A stretch of 64,000 bases of DNA from AP-15 sp963755435 (GTDB lineage: Bacteria > Pseudomonadota > Alphaproteobacteria > ATCC43930 > CGMCC-115725). Both the position numbers and the translations under genes were made by a program. This document shows, one piece after another, positions 36,863-44,006 of this stretch. Positions within the stretch are counted from its first letter, which is position 1. Each line of letters starts with the position of its first letter. The stretch lies in the NCBI GenBank assembly GCA_963755435.1, contig CAVWJX010000005.1:248001-312000 (forward strand), written 5' to 3'. The notes beneath the pieces are model-generated. The model was not told the origin of the DNA and did no database searches. It saw nothing but the letters and a program-made list of their open reading frames with translations.

Positions 36863-37483
36863 CCCGGTGTTGTGATGATCGACGGCGATCCAGTCGAGGC
36901 GCGTGTCGAGGTCCTGCTCCATCCGCCGCATCAGGTCGCGGGTGAAGCCGCGCAAATCGTCCAGCTCGACCGAATCTTCCGGCGCGACGATGAGGCGGAA
37001 CTGGTGGCGGTCCTCGCGACCGCGCTCGACGAAGGCGCGGCCGTCTGCCTCGTTCTCGAAGGCGGAATAGGCGCGGCCCCTCTCGCCGTCGCGCGTGACG
37101 CCATCGCGTTCGAGATAGCGCAGATGCGCGTCGGCCGCCCTGCTGACGCCGCGTGATCCGCGCTGTGGGGCAAGCTTCACCACCCGCGCCTTGACCACCA
37201 CCCGGCGCGAGCGGAAGCGGCCGATCGAATCCCGCTGCCAGCTTCCGCCATCCCGAGGGAACGACGCCACCGCCCTGGCGCCCCGACCATGCGCGTTGAA
37301 CCGGCCGCTTCCTCCCTTCCGGGCCGCGCTTCCACGGCCGATCCGGCCGGGGTTGCCACCGGCCCTGCGCACGGCAAGTTCGACCTGACGCGTGAAGGGC
37401 AGATCGCGCGGGTCGGCCCGCCCTCCGGCCCCTCGGGAACGGCCTGGCCGGATGCGGATATCGTCGCTGTCGTCGCGCGCCAT
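36863..37483 (-). pseudogene. Conjugative relaxase (VirD2/DUF3363 type), 5' fragment
   Basis: Begins at MARDDSDDIRIRPGRSRGAGG, the normal start of this alphaproteobacterial relaxase family, and continues with RRVVVKARVVKL, DAHLRYLERDGVTRDG, RGREDRHQFRLIVAPEDSVELDDLRGF and LDTRLDWIAVDHHNTG. At that point, which in intact relaxases leads into the H-x-H metal-binding triad, it runs into the RAYT repeat and stops being relaxase. The frame itself reads on for hundreds of bases through the transposase region, but that extension is not protein-like. Only about 205 of the usual 600-plus residues remain. No mob partner genes are visible. Confidence 0.8.
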
Positions 37484-37935
37484 GACGGGACGATCGGCAT
37501 CCGATTCAGTCCCCGCAAGTCACTTCACGTGCCCGTCGTGCCGTGGCGTAATAATACTTGCTCCAGCGTAGAAACGGCGGAACCGGCCGCGCCGCACCGT
37601 GCGACCGCCATACGTTTGAACATTGAAAACAAAAGAAAAAACGCCTCAGGCGCCATCTCGCGCACCTTCCACAGTGCCACTTTGGCACCCCCGCACACTG
37701 CAAAAACTAATGTGCAGACAAACACTTAGCCGAACGGCGAGCGCGGATCACAAATCCGCTTTACCTTGCCCTCACTAAAACCCCTGCCGATCCTATCCCC
37801 GGCTACGACCACCAGCGCCGACTCCGATCACGCCGCGAGCGCCCAGCCTGCCGACGCTGAATCGCTGCGTTCGACATGCTGGTCGCGACGGCAAAACTGC
37901 GCCCACCGAGGCGCAATCGCACTACGAACGGGCGT
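37484..37935. other. Intergenic region of the island without recognisable gene
   Basis: 452 bases, AT-richer than the chromosome average between about 37530 and 37730. I see no convincing gene. It contains a short terminator-like hairpin at 37635-37652 (see separate entry) and, near 37680-37730, several runs of A and T that could hold a promoter for the relaxase gene. Confidence 0.5.
37635..37652 (-). terminator. Weak intrinsic-terminator-like hairpin
   Basis: On the minus strand CGCC-TGA-GGCG (4-bp stem, 3-base loop) is followed by TTTTTT and further T-rich sequence. It lies about 290 bases downstream of the 4-TM protein gene on that strand. The stem is short, so this is a low-certainty call. 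Confidence 0.35.
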
Positions 37936-38361
37936 TCATTCGGTCTCAAGACCGGAGCGATCGGGCCGTGCAATTAGCCAAAAACAGACCGTCGCAACGA
38001 TGCCGCATATCATGCCGAGCAGGAGCCACCAAGGTGCAGTTTTCAGCTTGCCGGCGTCAATGCGGAGCGCCCCGTCCAGATGGGTCACGGGCGGAATATA
38101 CGCGAGATAAATCAGTGCCCCGAGGAGAACGCCAGCCGCAACATAGACCCAGAAGCCCACCCAACCACGCCATCTAAGAAAGAAGTAAATCGGGACTCCC
38201 AGTACTATCGCAACTGGATAGCCCACGAGCGCCGCAAATCCAATTCCCCACAGACCCTCACCGAATTTGCCGAAAAAGACACTGCCAATCTCGAGCAGCA
38301 ATGCAGGAGAAATGGGAGCAACAATGAACCCTGCCAGAGTTCGAAAAAGCGCCCGAGTCAT
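37936..38361 (-). CDS. Four-segment membrane protein, orphan
   Basis: 141 residues from the ATG at 38361 (GGGGAAGAG lies upstream; a longer frame to 38520 is less likely). Hydrophobic segments: FRTLAGFIVAPISPALLLEI, GIGFAALVGYPVAIVLGVPIYF, WVGFWVYVAAGVLLGALIYLAY and WWLLLGMICGIVATVCFWLI. No family is recognised. Codon use and base composition are AT-richer than the core genome. Lying between the relaxase remnant and the RHS remnants, it could be a leftover immunity protein of a lost toxin; that is inference only. Confidence 0.65.
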   Translation of the reverse strand: MTRALFRTLAGFIVAPISPALLLEIGSVFFGKFGEGLWGIGFAALVGYPVAIVLGVPIYFFLRWRGWVGFWVYVAAGVLLGALIYLAYIPPVTHLDGALRIDAGKLKTAPWWLLLGMICGIVATVCFWLIARPDRSGLETE

Positions 38362-38534
38362 TGTCGTTGCTCTTCCCCTCAGCTCATTTCCCCGAGTTTG
38401 AAGTCTGCTGAGGCGCGTTCGGGGTCTCATAATTCCCATTCCAAATCCCATTGATGTAAGGCCCCACGTCCTTACAGGCTGTGGTACTTGGAGATTGCAG
38501 CGAAGAGGTCCCTTCACCATAGTTGTTCAGGGGA

Positions 38535-38713
38535 TACGGTGACAGTTTACTTAATTCCAGACAGATACGCGGATACGGTGACAGGATACGGTCAGTTTAC
38601 CTAACTCCGGGGGACGTGGATACGGTGACAGTTTGTGGATACGATGACAGTTTACCTAACTCCGGGACACCGTGCGGGACACCGTGGGATAGGGGACAGT
38701 TTACCTAACTCCG
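38535..38713 (+). repeat. Degenerate RAYT repeat array
   Basis: The motif TACGGTGACAGTTTAC appears intact at 38535-38550 and in damaged forms to about 38700, interleaved with three copies of TTTACCTAACTCCG (38596-38609, 38651-38664, 38700-38713). Orientation is opposite to the copies at 38746 and 38776, so the two groups are inverted relative to each other. This looks like the 3' side of a RAYT element with internally rearranged repeats. Confidence 0.75.
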
Positions 38714-38745
38714 TGGCAGCCACCATGAACCGGTCGCCGACTAAA

Positions 38746-38792
38746 GTAAACTGTCACCGTAATCTGCCGAATAAAGTAAACTGTCACCGTAA
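38746..38792 (-). repeat. Two further RAYT repeats, with copied element 5' end
   Basis: Copies of GTAAACTGTCACCGTAA at 38746-38762 and 38776-38792. Before the first lies CACCATGAACCGGTCGCCG, the same sequence that sits upstream of both transposase copies. So the 5' end of one element has been inserted into, and truncates, RAYT copy 2. Confidence 0.8.
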
Positions 38793-38805
38793 TCTGCCCA
38801 CCGTA

Positions 38806-39021
38806 ATCTGCCGCGTCGGCGGGCGCGACGATCAGGTCGACATGGTTCGGCAGCAGGCAATAGGCCCAGATCTCGGCCCCGGCGCGGCGCGCCGCCTGAC
38901 CGACCAGACGGCGGTAGAGCCGATAATCCGCGGCGCCAAAGAACACCGGCTGGCGTCGATTGCCGCGCTGGGTGACGTGGTGCGGCAGGCCCGGCACCAC
39001 CACCCGAGCGATCCGCGCCAT
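38806..39021 (-). pseudogene. RAYT, copy 2, truncated and HUH-damaged
   Basis: Nearly the same 70-residue N-terminus as copy 1 (MARIARVVVPGLPHHVTQRG onward), but the second His of the nuclease motif is changed: NHVDLIV instead of NHVHLIV (CAC to GAC). After APADA the likeness ends at about 38810 and the frame runs into repeat sequence. The rest of the protein is missing. It cannot be a working nuclease. It sits inside an RHS fragment. Confidence 0.85.
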
Positions 39022-39082
39022 GGTAATCCCTCCCGCTCAGCCCCGCGCCCTCGCAACCACCATGAACCGGTCGCCGAATAAA

Positions 39083-39099
39083 GTAAACTGTCACCGTAA
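39083..39099 (-). repeat. RAYT-associated repeat at the 5' end of copy 2
   Basis: Perfect copy of the 17-base motif, followed by a partial one (CCACCGTAA). Just beyond 39116 the sequence is RHS, so this marks the element boundary. Confidence 0.8.
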
Positions 39100-39116
39100 C
39101 CCGCCACCGTAACCCG

Positions 39117-39213
39117 CACGGTCTTGCTCTTGCGCCTTCCTTGCGCGTCATAGGCGTAGCTGGCGACCGCGGTGCTCCCTTGCTTGACCGAGGTGAGCCG
39201 TCCCGCTTCATCG
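39117..39213 (-). pseudogene. Displaced RHS core fragment
   Basis: Encodes NDEAGRLTSVKQGSTAVASY then AYDAQGRRKSKTV, which repeats almost exactly the RHS segment at about 40400-40500. It begins two bases after the stop of the putative immunity gene and ends at the RAYT repeat. Tandem core pieces separated by toxin-immunity tips are typical of RHS loci that have gained new tips by recombination. Confidence 0.75.
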
Positions 39214-39214
39214 T

Positions 39215-39526
39215 TCAATCTTGGCGTCGCCACTCGCGCATGAAATTCTGATAGCCGACATAAATAAGATAGGAAATAAAGAAGACGGCTGATACGGCAA
39301 TAACACAATAAAACGTATTCCAGTAAACTGCGACTGAGTGCCATTCAGCATCAGTGAGATATACCGTGCCCAGTCCTCGAGCGGAAAGAGCAACGGTGTG
39401 TCCCGTGGACGGTTCGGAAATCTTAGGATCATGATTAAATCTGCCCGACACAGATAAAGCTACAGCTAAGCTCGTTATCGAAGCGAAAACGAGACAGCCT
39501 GCCACGATTTTCGTGATTTTATTCAT
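39215..39526 (-). CDS. Putative immunity protein, 2-TM membrane protein downstream of RHS tip
   Basis: 103 residues from the ATG at 39526, which overlaps the RHS stop (ATGA), so the two are translated together. Segment 1 (KIVAGCLVFASITSLAVALSV) and segment 2 (FYCVIAVSAVFFISYLIYVGY) flank a periplasm-sized loop of about 50 residues. Base composition is much AT-richer than the genome. No family recognised. Position, size and coupling are those of RHS-cognate immunity genes. Confidence 0.65.
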   Translation of the reverse strand: MNKITKIVAGCLVFASITSLAVALSVSGRFNHDPKISEPSTGHTVALSARGLGTVYLTDAEWHSVAVYWNTFYCVIAVSAVFFISYLIYVGYQNFMREWRRQD

Positions 39527-40543
39527 TTCATGGAATTGTAAGATTGGCCTGGAAGAGTTGATTGTGATGCGTTCAAAGTGGTGGTGGGAAACAATGTTGC
39601 TGTTCTTGGCGTGGCGGCGCAATTGAAGCAACTTACAGCAGTCGAACTCGCGCTCGCGTTAGCTGAAGCCCCTTCACCGGCCCCAATTGAAGCGCTGTAT
39701 GACGGAACTCCTCCGGCTCCGACAGTGTAGCTAGCTCCGACTTGGACACCCAGACCAACTATTGCGCTGGTGGTAACTGCATATCCCTGTAACTCAGCTA
39801 CACTATTCAACGTGGGACTATAAGTCACGTTGGCTGCTGCGCCGGCTTCTGCACCGATCCCGCCCCCGCCGCTTGCAGTGTCGTAGACTGCTATATGCCC
39901 TTCTGAATCGATTGCCACACCAACTTCGTATCCACCCACAACGGGTCCCCGTCCTCCAACAGCTAGTCCAACCTGAATGACCCATAGCCCCAGCGGATCG
40001 GTCAGATCGAGCGGGTCGTTATCGGTATAGGCATAGAGGTTGGGTCCGCGGTAGTAGTAGAGGCCGCTGGGCTGGGTGGTGCTGCCGGCCGTTTCCCCAT
40101 CAAATCGCCGCGCGGTGTAGCGGTAGGTGCCGGTCGATGACCGAGGGGTTCTCGCCGAAGGGCTGGTAGCCGCTCTTGGCGAGAGCGCCGGTGCCCGAAT
40201 CGAGGGTGCCGATGATCGAGCCCTCGATGTCGGGGATCATCGTCTCGCGGGTGGCGGCCGCGACGTTCATCTGCCCGAGCACCGCGTCGGGCTCGCGGCC
40301 GAAGGCGTACCAGCGCTCGATCGCGCCCGAGGCGCCGTCATATTCCAGGACCTCGCGGTTGTCGGCGTCGGTGACATAATCGGTCGTCGTCGATCCGACG
40401 GTCTTCGACTTGCGCCTGCCCTGCGCGTCATAGGCGTAGCTCGCGACCGCGGTGCTCCCCTGCTTGACCGATATCAGCCGGCGCTCGGCATCATAGAGGT
40501 AGGTGAAGGTGCCGTCATAGAGCCTGCTCGCGGCGGCAATCAT
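39523..40543 (-). pseudogene. RHS repeat protein C-terminal part with toxin-like tip, frameshifted
   Basis: The 5' end is lost at about 40543. The first part (40543 to about 40132) has YD-repeat sequence (FTYLYDAERRLISVKQGS, SYAYDAQGRRKSKT, YVTDADNREVLEYDG). Then one extra base near 40130-40136 shifts the frame; the continuation reads GTYRYTARRFDGETAG, GLYYYRGPNLYAYTDNDPLDLTDPLGLW. The normal segment between YYYR and GPNLYAY is deleted in frame. After the DPLGL boundary come about 150 residues rich in Gly, Ala, Ser and Val with no known match (VGGYEVGVAIDSEGHIAVYD, GYAVTTSAIVGLGVQVGASY, CFNC near the end), the variable tip. It ends overlapping the immunity gene. Confidence 0.75.
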
Positions 40544-40580
40544 TCGCGGCCCGAACCGGGCAAACTTCCTGCGAAAATGC

Positions 40581-40655
40581 TGGTGCTGCCGGAAAGGATT
40601 GAACTTTCGACCTCCCCCTTACCAAGGGGGTGCTCTACCACTGAGCTACGGCAGC
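40581..40655 (-). tRNA. tRNA-Thr (anticodon GGT)
   Basis: 75 bases including an encoded CCA. The acceptor stem GCTGCCG pairs with CGGCAGC, the D arm reads TAGCTCAGTGGTAGAGC, the anticodon stem is CCCCC/GGGGG around TTGGTAA (anticodon GGT), and the T loop reads TTCAATC. Its 3' end faces the RHS/RAYT island, the usual side for integrative elements, but I could not find a second copy of the 3' end. Confidence 0.95.
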
Positions 40656-40833
40656 GGGCCGCGCCAAACACGTTGCGCGCGAGATCCCCCCTGATACACG
40701 ACCGCGACCCGATTGGCAAGGCAACGGCAAGACGGCCAAGCGGAACTGTGCCCGCCGACCGGCGTTGGACATCTGGCGCACCCTTTGCACAGCCGCTGCG
40801 AAGGCAGTGGTTGCCGACCGAGGACGCCAGCCC

Positions 40834-41070
40834 ATGAATGGTCGCTCACGTGCCGACCCGGTCCTGAAGGCGACGTCCGAGGCGGTGATGCGGGCGTTTG
40901 TGAAGGCGCGCCAGGAAGGCCGGCCCTCGGTCGAGTGCTATTGCGCCGCGGTCGCGGCATGGCGGCTCGCCCACCCCGAGCAATCCCCGGAATATGCGGC
41001 CAAGCGCGCGGTCGCAGTGATCCTCGCCGCCCGCGGCAACTTGCGCGCCGACGCCCAAGGCCGCTCTTGA
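40834..41070 (+). CDS. Small conserved-looking protein, unknown function
   Basis: 78 residues from the ATG at 40834 (a TTG 69 bases earlier is in frame). Predicted all-helical, with VECYCAAVAAWRLAHPEQSPEYAAKRAVAVILAARGNL; the AW-x-x-HP and AA-K-x-A-x-x-I-L-A-AR patterns look conserved-helix-like. Two Cys in CYC. No signal peptide. It precedes the small protein before murA. I do not recognise a family. Confidence 0.55.
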   Translation: MNGRSRADPVLKATSEAVMRAFVKARQEGRPSVECYCAAVAAWRLAHPEQSPEYAAKRAVAVILAARGNLRADAQGRS

Positions 41071-41101
41071 CAGCGCCGCCGGCGTCTCGTTGCATCGGCC
41101 G

Positions 41102-41377
41102 ATGAGCGAGGATGCGGGCCGCGGCACCCGAAAGCAGGCCGAGCGCGCCGACCGCGACCGGCGATCGACCGCGGCTCTGCGCGACAATCTGCGCCGCCGC
41201 AAGGAGCAGGCGCGCGCCCGCGCCGGCCAGCCCGTCGCCTCGGCCCCCGCCGCCCCAGCCCCCGCCATCCCAGCCCCCGTCCCAGCCCCCGCCGGCTCAG
41301 GCGACGACCGCGCCGGCTTGAGCCCCGCACCACTCTCCAGTAAAACCAACGGCCACGGCGGAACGACCGCCGATTGA
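41102..41377 (+). CDS. Small basic protein upstream of murA
   Basis: 91 residues. ADRDRRSTAALRDNLRRRKEQARARA is the core of a short alphaproteobacterial protein commonly found just before murA. The second half is an Ala/Pro-rich tail. Function unknown; strongly basic helix. Confidence 0.6.
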   Translation: MSEDAGRGTRKQAERADRDRRSTAALRDNLRRRKEQARARAGQPVASAPAAPAPAIPAPVPAPAGSGDDRAGLSPAPLSSKTNGHGGTTAD

Positions 41378-41449
41378 CGGCAAGCTGCCGCTCCCAGGAC
41401 CGCCTCGTGGCCGCCCTCGGGCCGGTCGCCGGCGCGGAGAGCCGAGGCG

Positions 41450-42733
41450 ATGGATAGAATACGGATCAGGGGCGGCGTGCCGCTCGACGGCGTGATCGCG
41501 ATCGGCGGCGCCAAGAACGCGGCCTTGCCGCTGATGGCGGCGAGCCTGTTGACCGCGGAAACTCTGACCCTCGAAAACGTCCCCGACCTCGCCGACATCG
41601 CCTCGATGGCCAACCTCCTGGTTCAGCACGGCGCCGGGATCGGGATTGCCGAACATGACGCGTCCGGCGGCCGTCGGCTCGAACTCTCGGCGGCGCACAT
41701 CACCTCGATCGAAGCACCCTATGATCTGGTGCGCAAGATGCGCGCCTCGGTCCTGGTGCTGGGTCCGCTGCTCGCGCGCTGCGGGCGGGCGCGGGTATCC
41801 CTGCCCGGCGGCTGCGCGATTGGCACCCGGCCGATTGATCTGCACATCAAGGGTCTGCGCCAGCTCGGGGCGAGCATCGAGTTGCGCGAAGGCTATGTCG
41901 ACGCCCGCGCCCCCAAGGGACTGCACGGCGCCGAAATCGTCTTCCCGTTCGTCTCGGTCGGGGCGACCGAGAATTTGCTGATGGCGGCGGCGCTGGCCAC
42001 GGGCGAGACGGTGCTGGTCAATGCGGCGCGTGAGCCCGAGATCGGCGACCTGGCCGTCTGCCTGCAGGCGATGGGCGCCAACATCGAGGGGATCGGCAGC
42101 GACTGCCTGCGCATCGTCGGGGTCGGCCAGCTGCACGGCGCCCGCCATCGCATCCTGCCCGACCGGATCGAAACCGGCACCTATATGATGGCGGCGGCGG
42201 CGACGGCCGGAGCGGTGCGGCTGACCGGGACGCGGCTCGACCTGGTCGGCGCGGTCGCCGAAACCCTCGATCGCGCCGGTGTCGAGGTGACGCAGACCGC
42301 GGACGGGCTGAGCGTGCGCCGCCGCGATGGCCGGGTCGAGGGCGTCGAGATCGCCACCGCGCCCTATCCCGGGTTCCCGACCGATCTGCAGGCCCAGGTG
42401 ATGGCGCTGATGGCCACCGCCGAGGGGGTCTCGACGATTACCGAGACGATCTTTGAAAATCGCTTCATGCATGTCCCCGAGCTGGTGCGCATGGGTGCCG
42501 ACATCTTGGTTCAGGGCGCCGCCGCCAAGGTCCGCGGCATGGCGCAGCTGACCGGGGCGCCGGTGATGGCGACCGATCTGCGCGCCTCGGTGTCGCTGGT
42601 GGTGGCCGGCCTGGCGGCGCAAGGCGAGACCGTGATCAACCGCGTCTACCATCTCGACCGCGGCTACGAGCGGCTCGAGGCAAAGCTCGCCGCCTGCGGC
42701 GCCCGGATCGAGAGGCTTTCCGATGGCCCTTGA
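41450..42733 (+). CDS. murA: UDP-N-acetylglucosamine 1-carboxyvinyltransferase
   Basis: 427 residues, full length. First committed step of peptidoglycan synthesis: transfers enolpyruvate from PEP to UDP-GlcNAc in the cytosol. GGVPLDGVIAIGGAKNAALPLMAASLL holds the conserved KN pair, and SLPGGCAIGTRPIDLHIKGL carries the catalytic Cys targeted by fosfomycin; FPTDLQAQVMAL and ENRFMHVPEL are further motifs. Overlaps the DUF2948 gene by 11 bases. Confidence 0.97.
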   Translation: MDRIRIRGGVPLDGVIAIGGAKNAALPLMAASLLTAETLTLENVPDLADIASMANLLVQHGAGIGIAEHDASGGRRLELSAAHITSIEAPYDLVRKMRASVLVLGPLLARCGRARVSLPGGCAIGTRPIDLHIKGLRQLGASIELREGYVDARAPKGLHGAEIVFPFVSVGATENLLMAAALATGETVLVNAAREPEIGDLAVCLQAMGANIEGIGSDCLRIVGVGQLHGARHRILPDRIETGTYMMAAAATAGAVRLTGTRLDLVGAVAETLDRAGVEVTQTADGLSVRRRDGRVEGVEIATAPYPGFPTDLQAQVMALMATAEGVSTITETIFENRFMHVPELVRMGADILVQGAAAKVRGMAQLTGAPVMATDLRASVSLVVAGLAAQGETVINRVYHLDRGYERLEAKLAACGARIERLSDGP

Positions 42734-43190
42734 CGAGGGCGGGGCCGCGCTGAAGCTGCGCGCCGAGGACGGCGACGATCTGGCGGTGTTGTCGGCCTGT
42801 TTGCAGGACGCGATCGTCCCGGTCCGCGATCTCGCTTACATTCGCGAGCAGCAGATGTTCGTCTTTATCGCCAACCGTTTTCGCTGGGAGAGCGGGCTGC
42901 GTCCGGTGCCGGGCGACGTTCGCCGTCAGCGCATCCTGTGCGCGGTCACCTTCGAGGCGGTCGATGGCGCATCCTATCGCGGGTTCAGCCGCCGCGACGA
43001 AGACCGGATCCTGGTGCTGCTGGCGATCCGCCCCGAGCCGGCGGCCGGCGGCGGGGCGACGATCCACCTCGAATTCTCGGGCCACGCCGCGATCCGGCTC
43101 GATGCCGCTTACATCCAATGCCGTGCCAAGGATCTTGGCGAGCCGTGGCCGACCCCATGGCACCCGCGTCACGATCCCGAGGAGCCATAG
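42723..43190 (+). CDS. DUF2948 family protein
   Basis: 155 residues. ALKLRAEDGDDLAVLSACLQDAIVPVRDLAYIREQQMFVFIANRFRWE is the diagnostic N-terminus of this alphaproteobacterial family, and FSGHAAIRLDAAYIQCRAKDLGEPWPTPWHPRH the C-terminus. Function unknown. The murA-DUF2948-hisG/hisD order is conserved in the class, which supports the call. Confidence 0.9.
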   Translation: MALDEGGAALKLRAEDGDDLAVLSACLQDAIVPVRDLAYIREQQMFVFIANRFRWESGLRPVPGDVRRQRILCAVTFEAVDGASYRGFSRRDEDRILVLLAIRPEPAAGGGATIHLEFSGHAAIRLDAAYIQCRAKDLGEPWPTPWHPRHDPEEP

Positions 43191-44006
43191 GTGGGCGCCG
43201 AACCCGAAGATCGCCTGATCCTGGCGCTGCCCAACGGCCGGATTCTGGCCGAAATGATGCCCTTGCTGCGGCAAATCGGGGTCGAGCCCGAACCGGCCTT
43301 CGAGGACCCGGCCTCGCGCCGGCTGCGCTTTGCGACGAGCGAGCCCGGTCTCGATCTGATCCGGGTGCGCAGCTTCGACGTCGCCACCTTTGTCGCTTTC
43401 GGCGCGGCCCAGCTCGGCGTTGCCGGCAACGACGTCTTGATGGAATTCGACTATTCGGAGATCTACGCGCCGCTCGACCTCGATTTGGGGCATTGCCGGA
43501 TCGCGGTGGCCGCGACCGCCGACTGGGTCGCGCGCGAGGACGGCCGCCGGCCGAGCCATATCCGGGTCGCGACCAAATATCCCGAGATCACCCGCCGCCA
43601 TTTTGCCTCGCGCGGGGTCCAGGCCGAATGCATCAAACTCAACGGGGCGATCGAGCTGGCGCCATCCTTGGGCCTGTGTCGGCACATCGTCGATCTGGTG
43701 CAGACCGGGGCCACCTTGGCGGCGAACGGCCTCGTCGAAATCGAGCGCATCGCCGAGATCAGCTCGCGTCTGATCGTCAGCCGTCCGGCGCTGAAGACCC
43801 GGCCCGAGGAGGTCGGCGGCTGGATCGAACGCTTCCGCGCCGCGGTTGGCGCGAATTGGTCGGCGGCCCGACCCGCGCCCGGTTCGGCTCGGAGCGCGCT
43901 CCAGGGTTCGGGAGCCGCCGCCGCATTGCCGCGGCGGGAAGTAGCCGGTCGCGACAACGCCGGGAAGGATCAGGGCTACGCCACCGCGACCAGGGGGCGG
44001 GGCTGA
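43191..44006 (+). CDS. hisG: ATP phosphoribosyltransferase
   Basis: 271 residues, GTG start directly after the DUF2948 stop. First step of histidine synthesis. It is a type IV-like domain: LILALPNGRILAEMMPLL, FVAFGAAQLGVAGNDVLMEFDYSEIYAPLDL, and LVQTGATLAANGLVEIERIAEISSRLIVSRPALK with the PRPP-binding TGATLAANGL. It is of the short form (no regulatory ACT-like domain), which needs HisZ. The last 45 or so residues (from about ANWSAARPAPGSARSALQGSG) are low complexity and not part of the usual enzyme. HisD overlaps by one base. Confidence 0.93.
   Translation: MGAEPEDRLILALPNGRILAEMMPLLRQIGVEPEPAFEDPASRRLRFATSEPGLDLIRVRSFDVATFVAFGAAQLGVAGNDVLMEFDYSEIYAPLDLDLGHCRIAVAATADWVAREDGRRPSHIRVATKYPEITRRHFASRGVQAECIKLNGAIELAPSLGLCRHIVDLVQTGATLAANGLVEIERIAEISSRLIVSRPALKTRPEEVGGWIERFRAAVGANWSAARPAPGSARSALQGSGAAAALPRREVAGRDNAGKDQGYATATRGRG

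Noticed and set aside
36053..37483. 476-residue relaxase-like open frame
   Set aside because: Only the first 205 or so residues are relaxase; the rest reads through repeats and the transposase in a wrong frame.
36000..37500. Second copy of the tRNA-Thr 3' end as an attachment site
   Set aside because: I scanned for GGATTGAACTTTCGA-like sequence and found none, so no att site is claimed.
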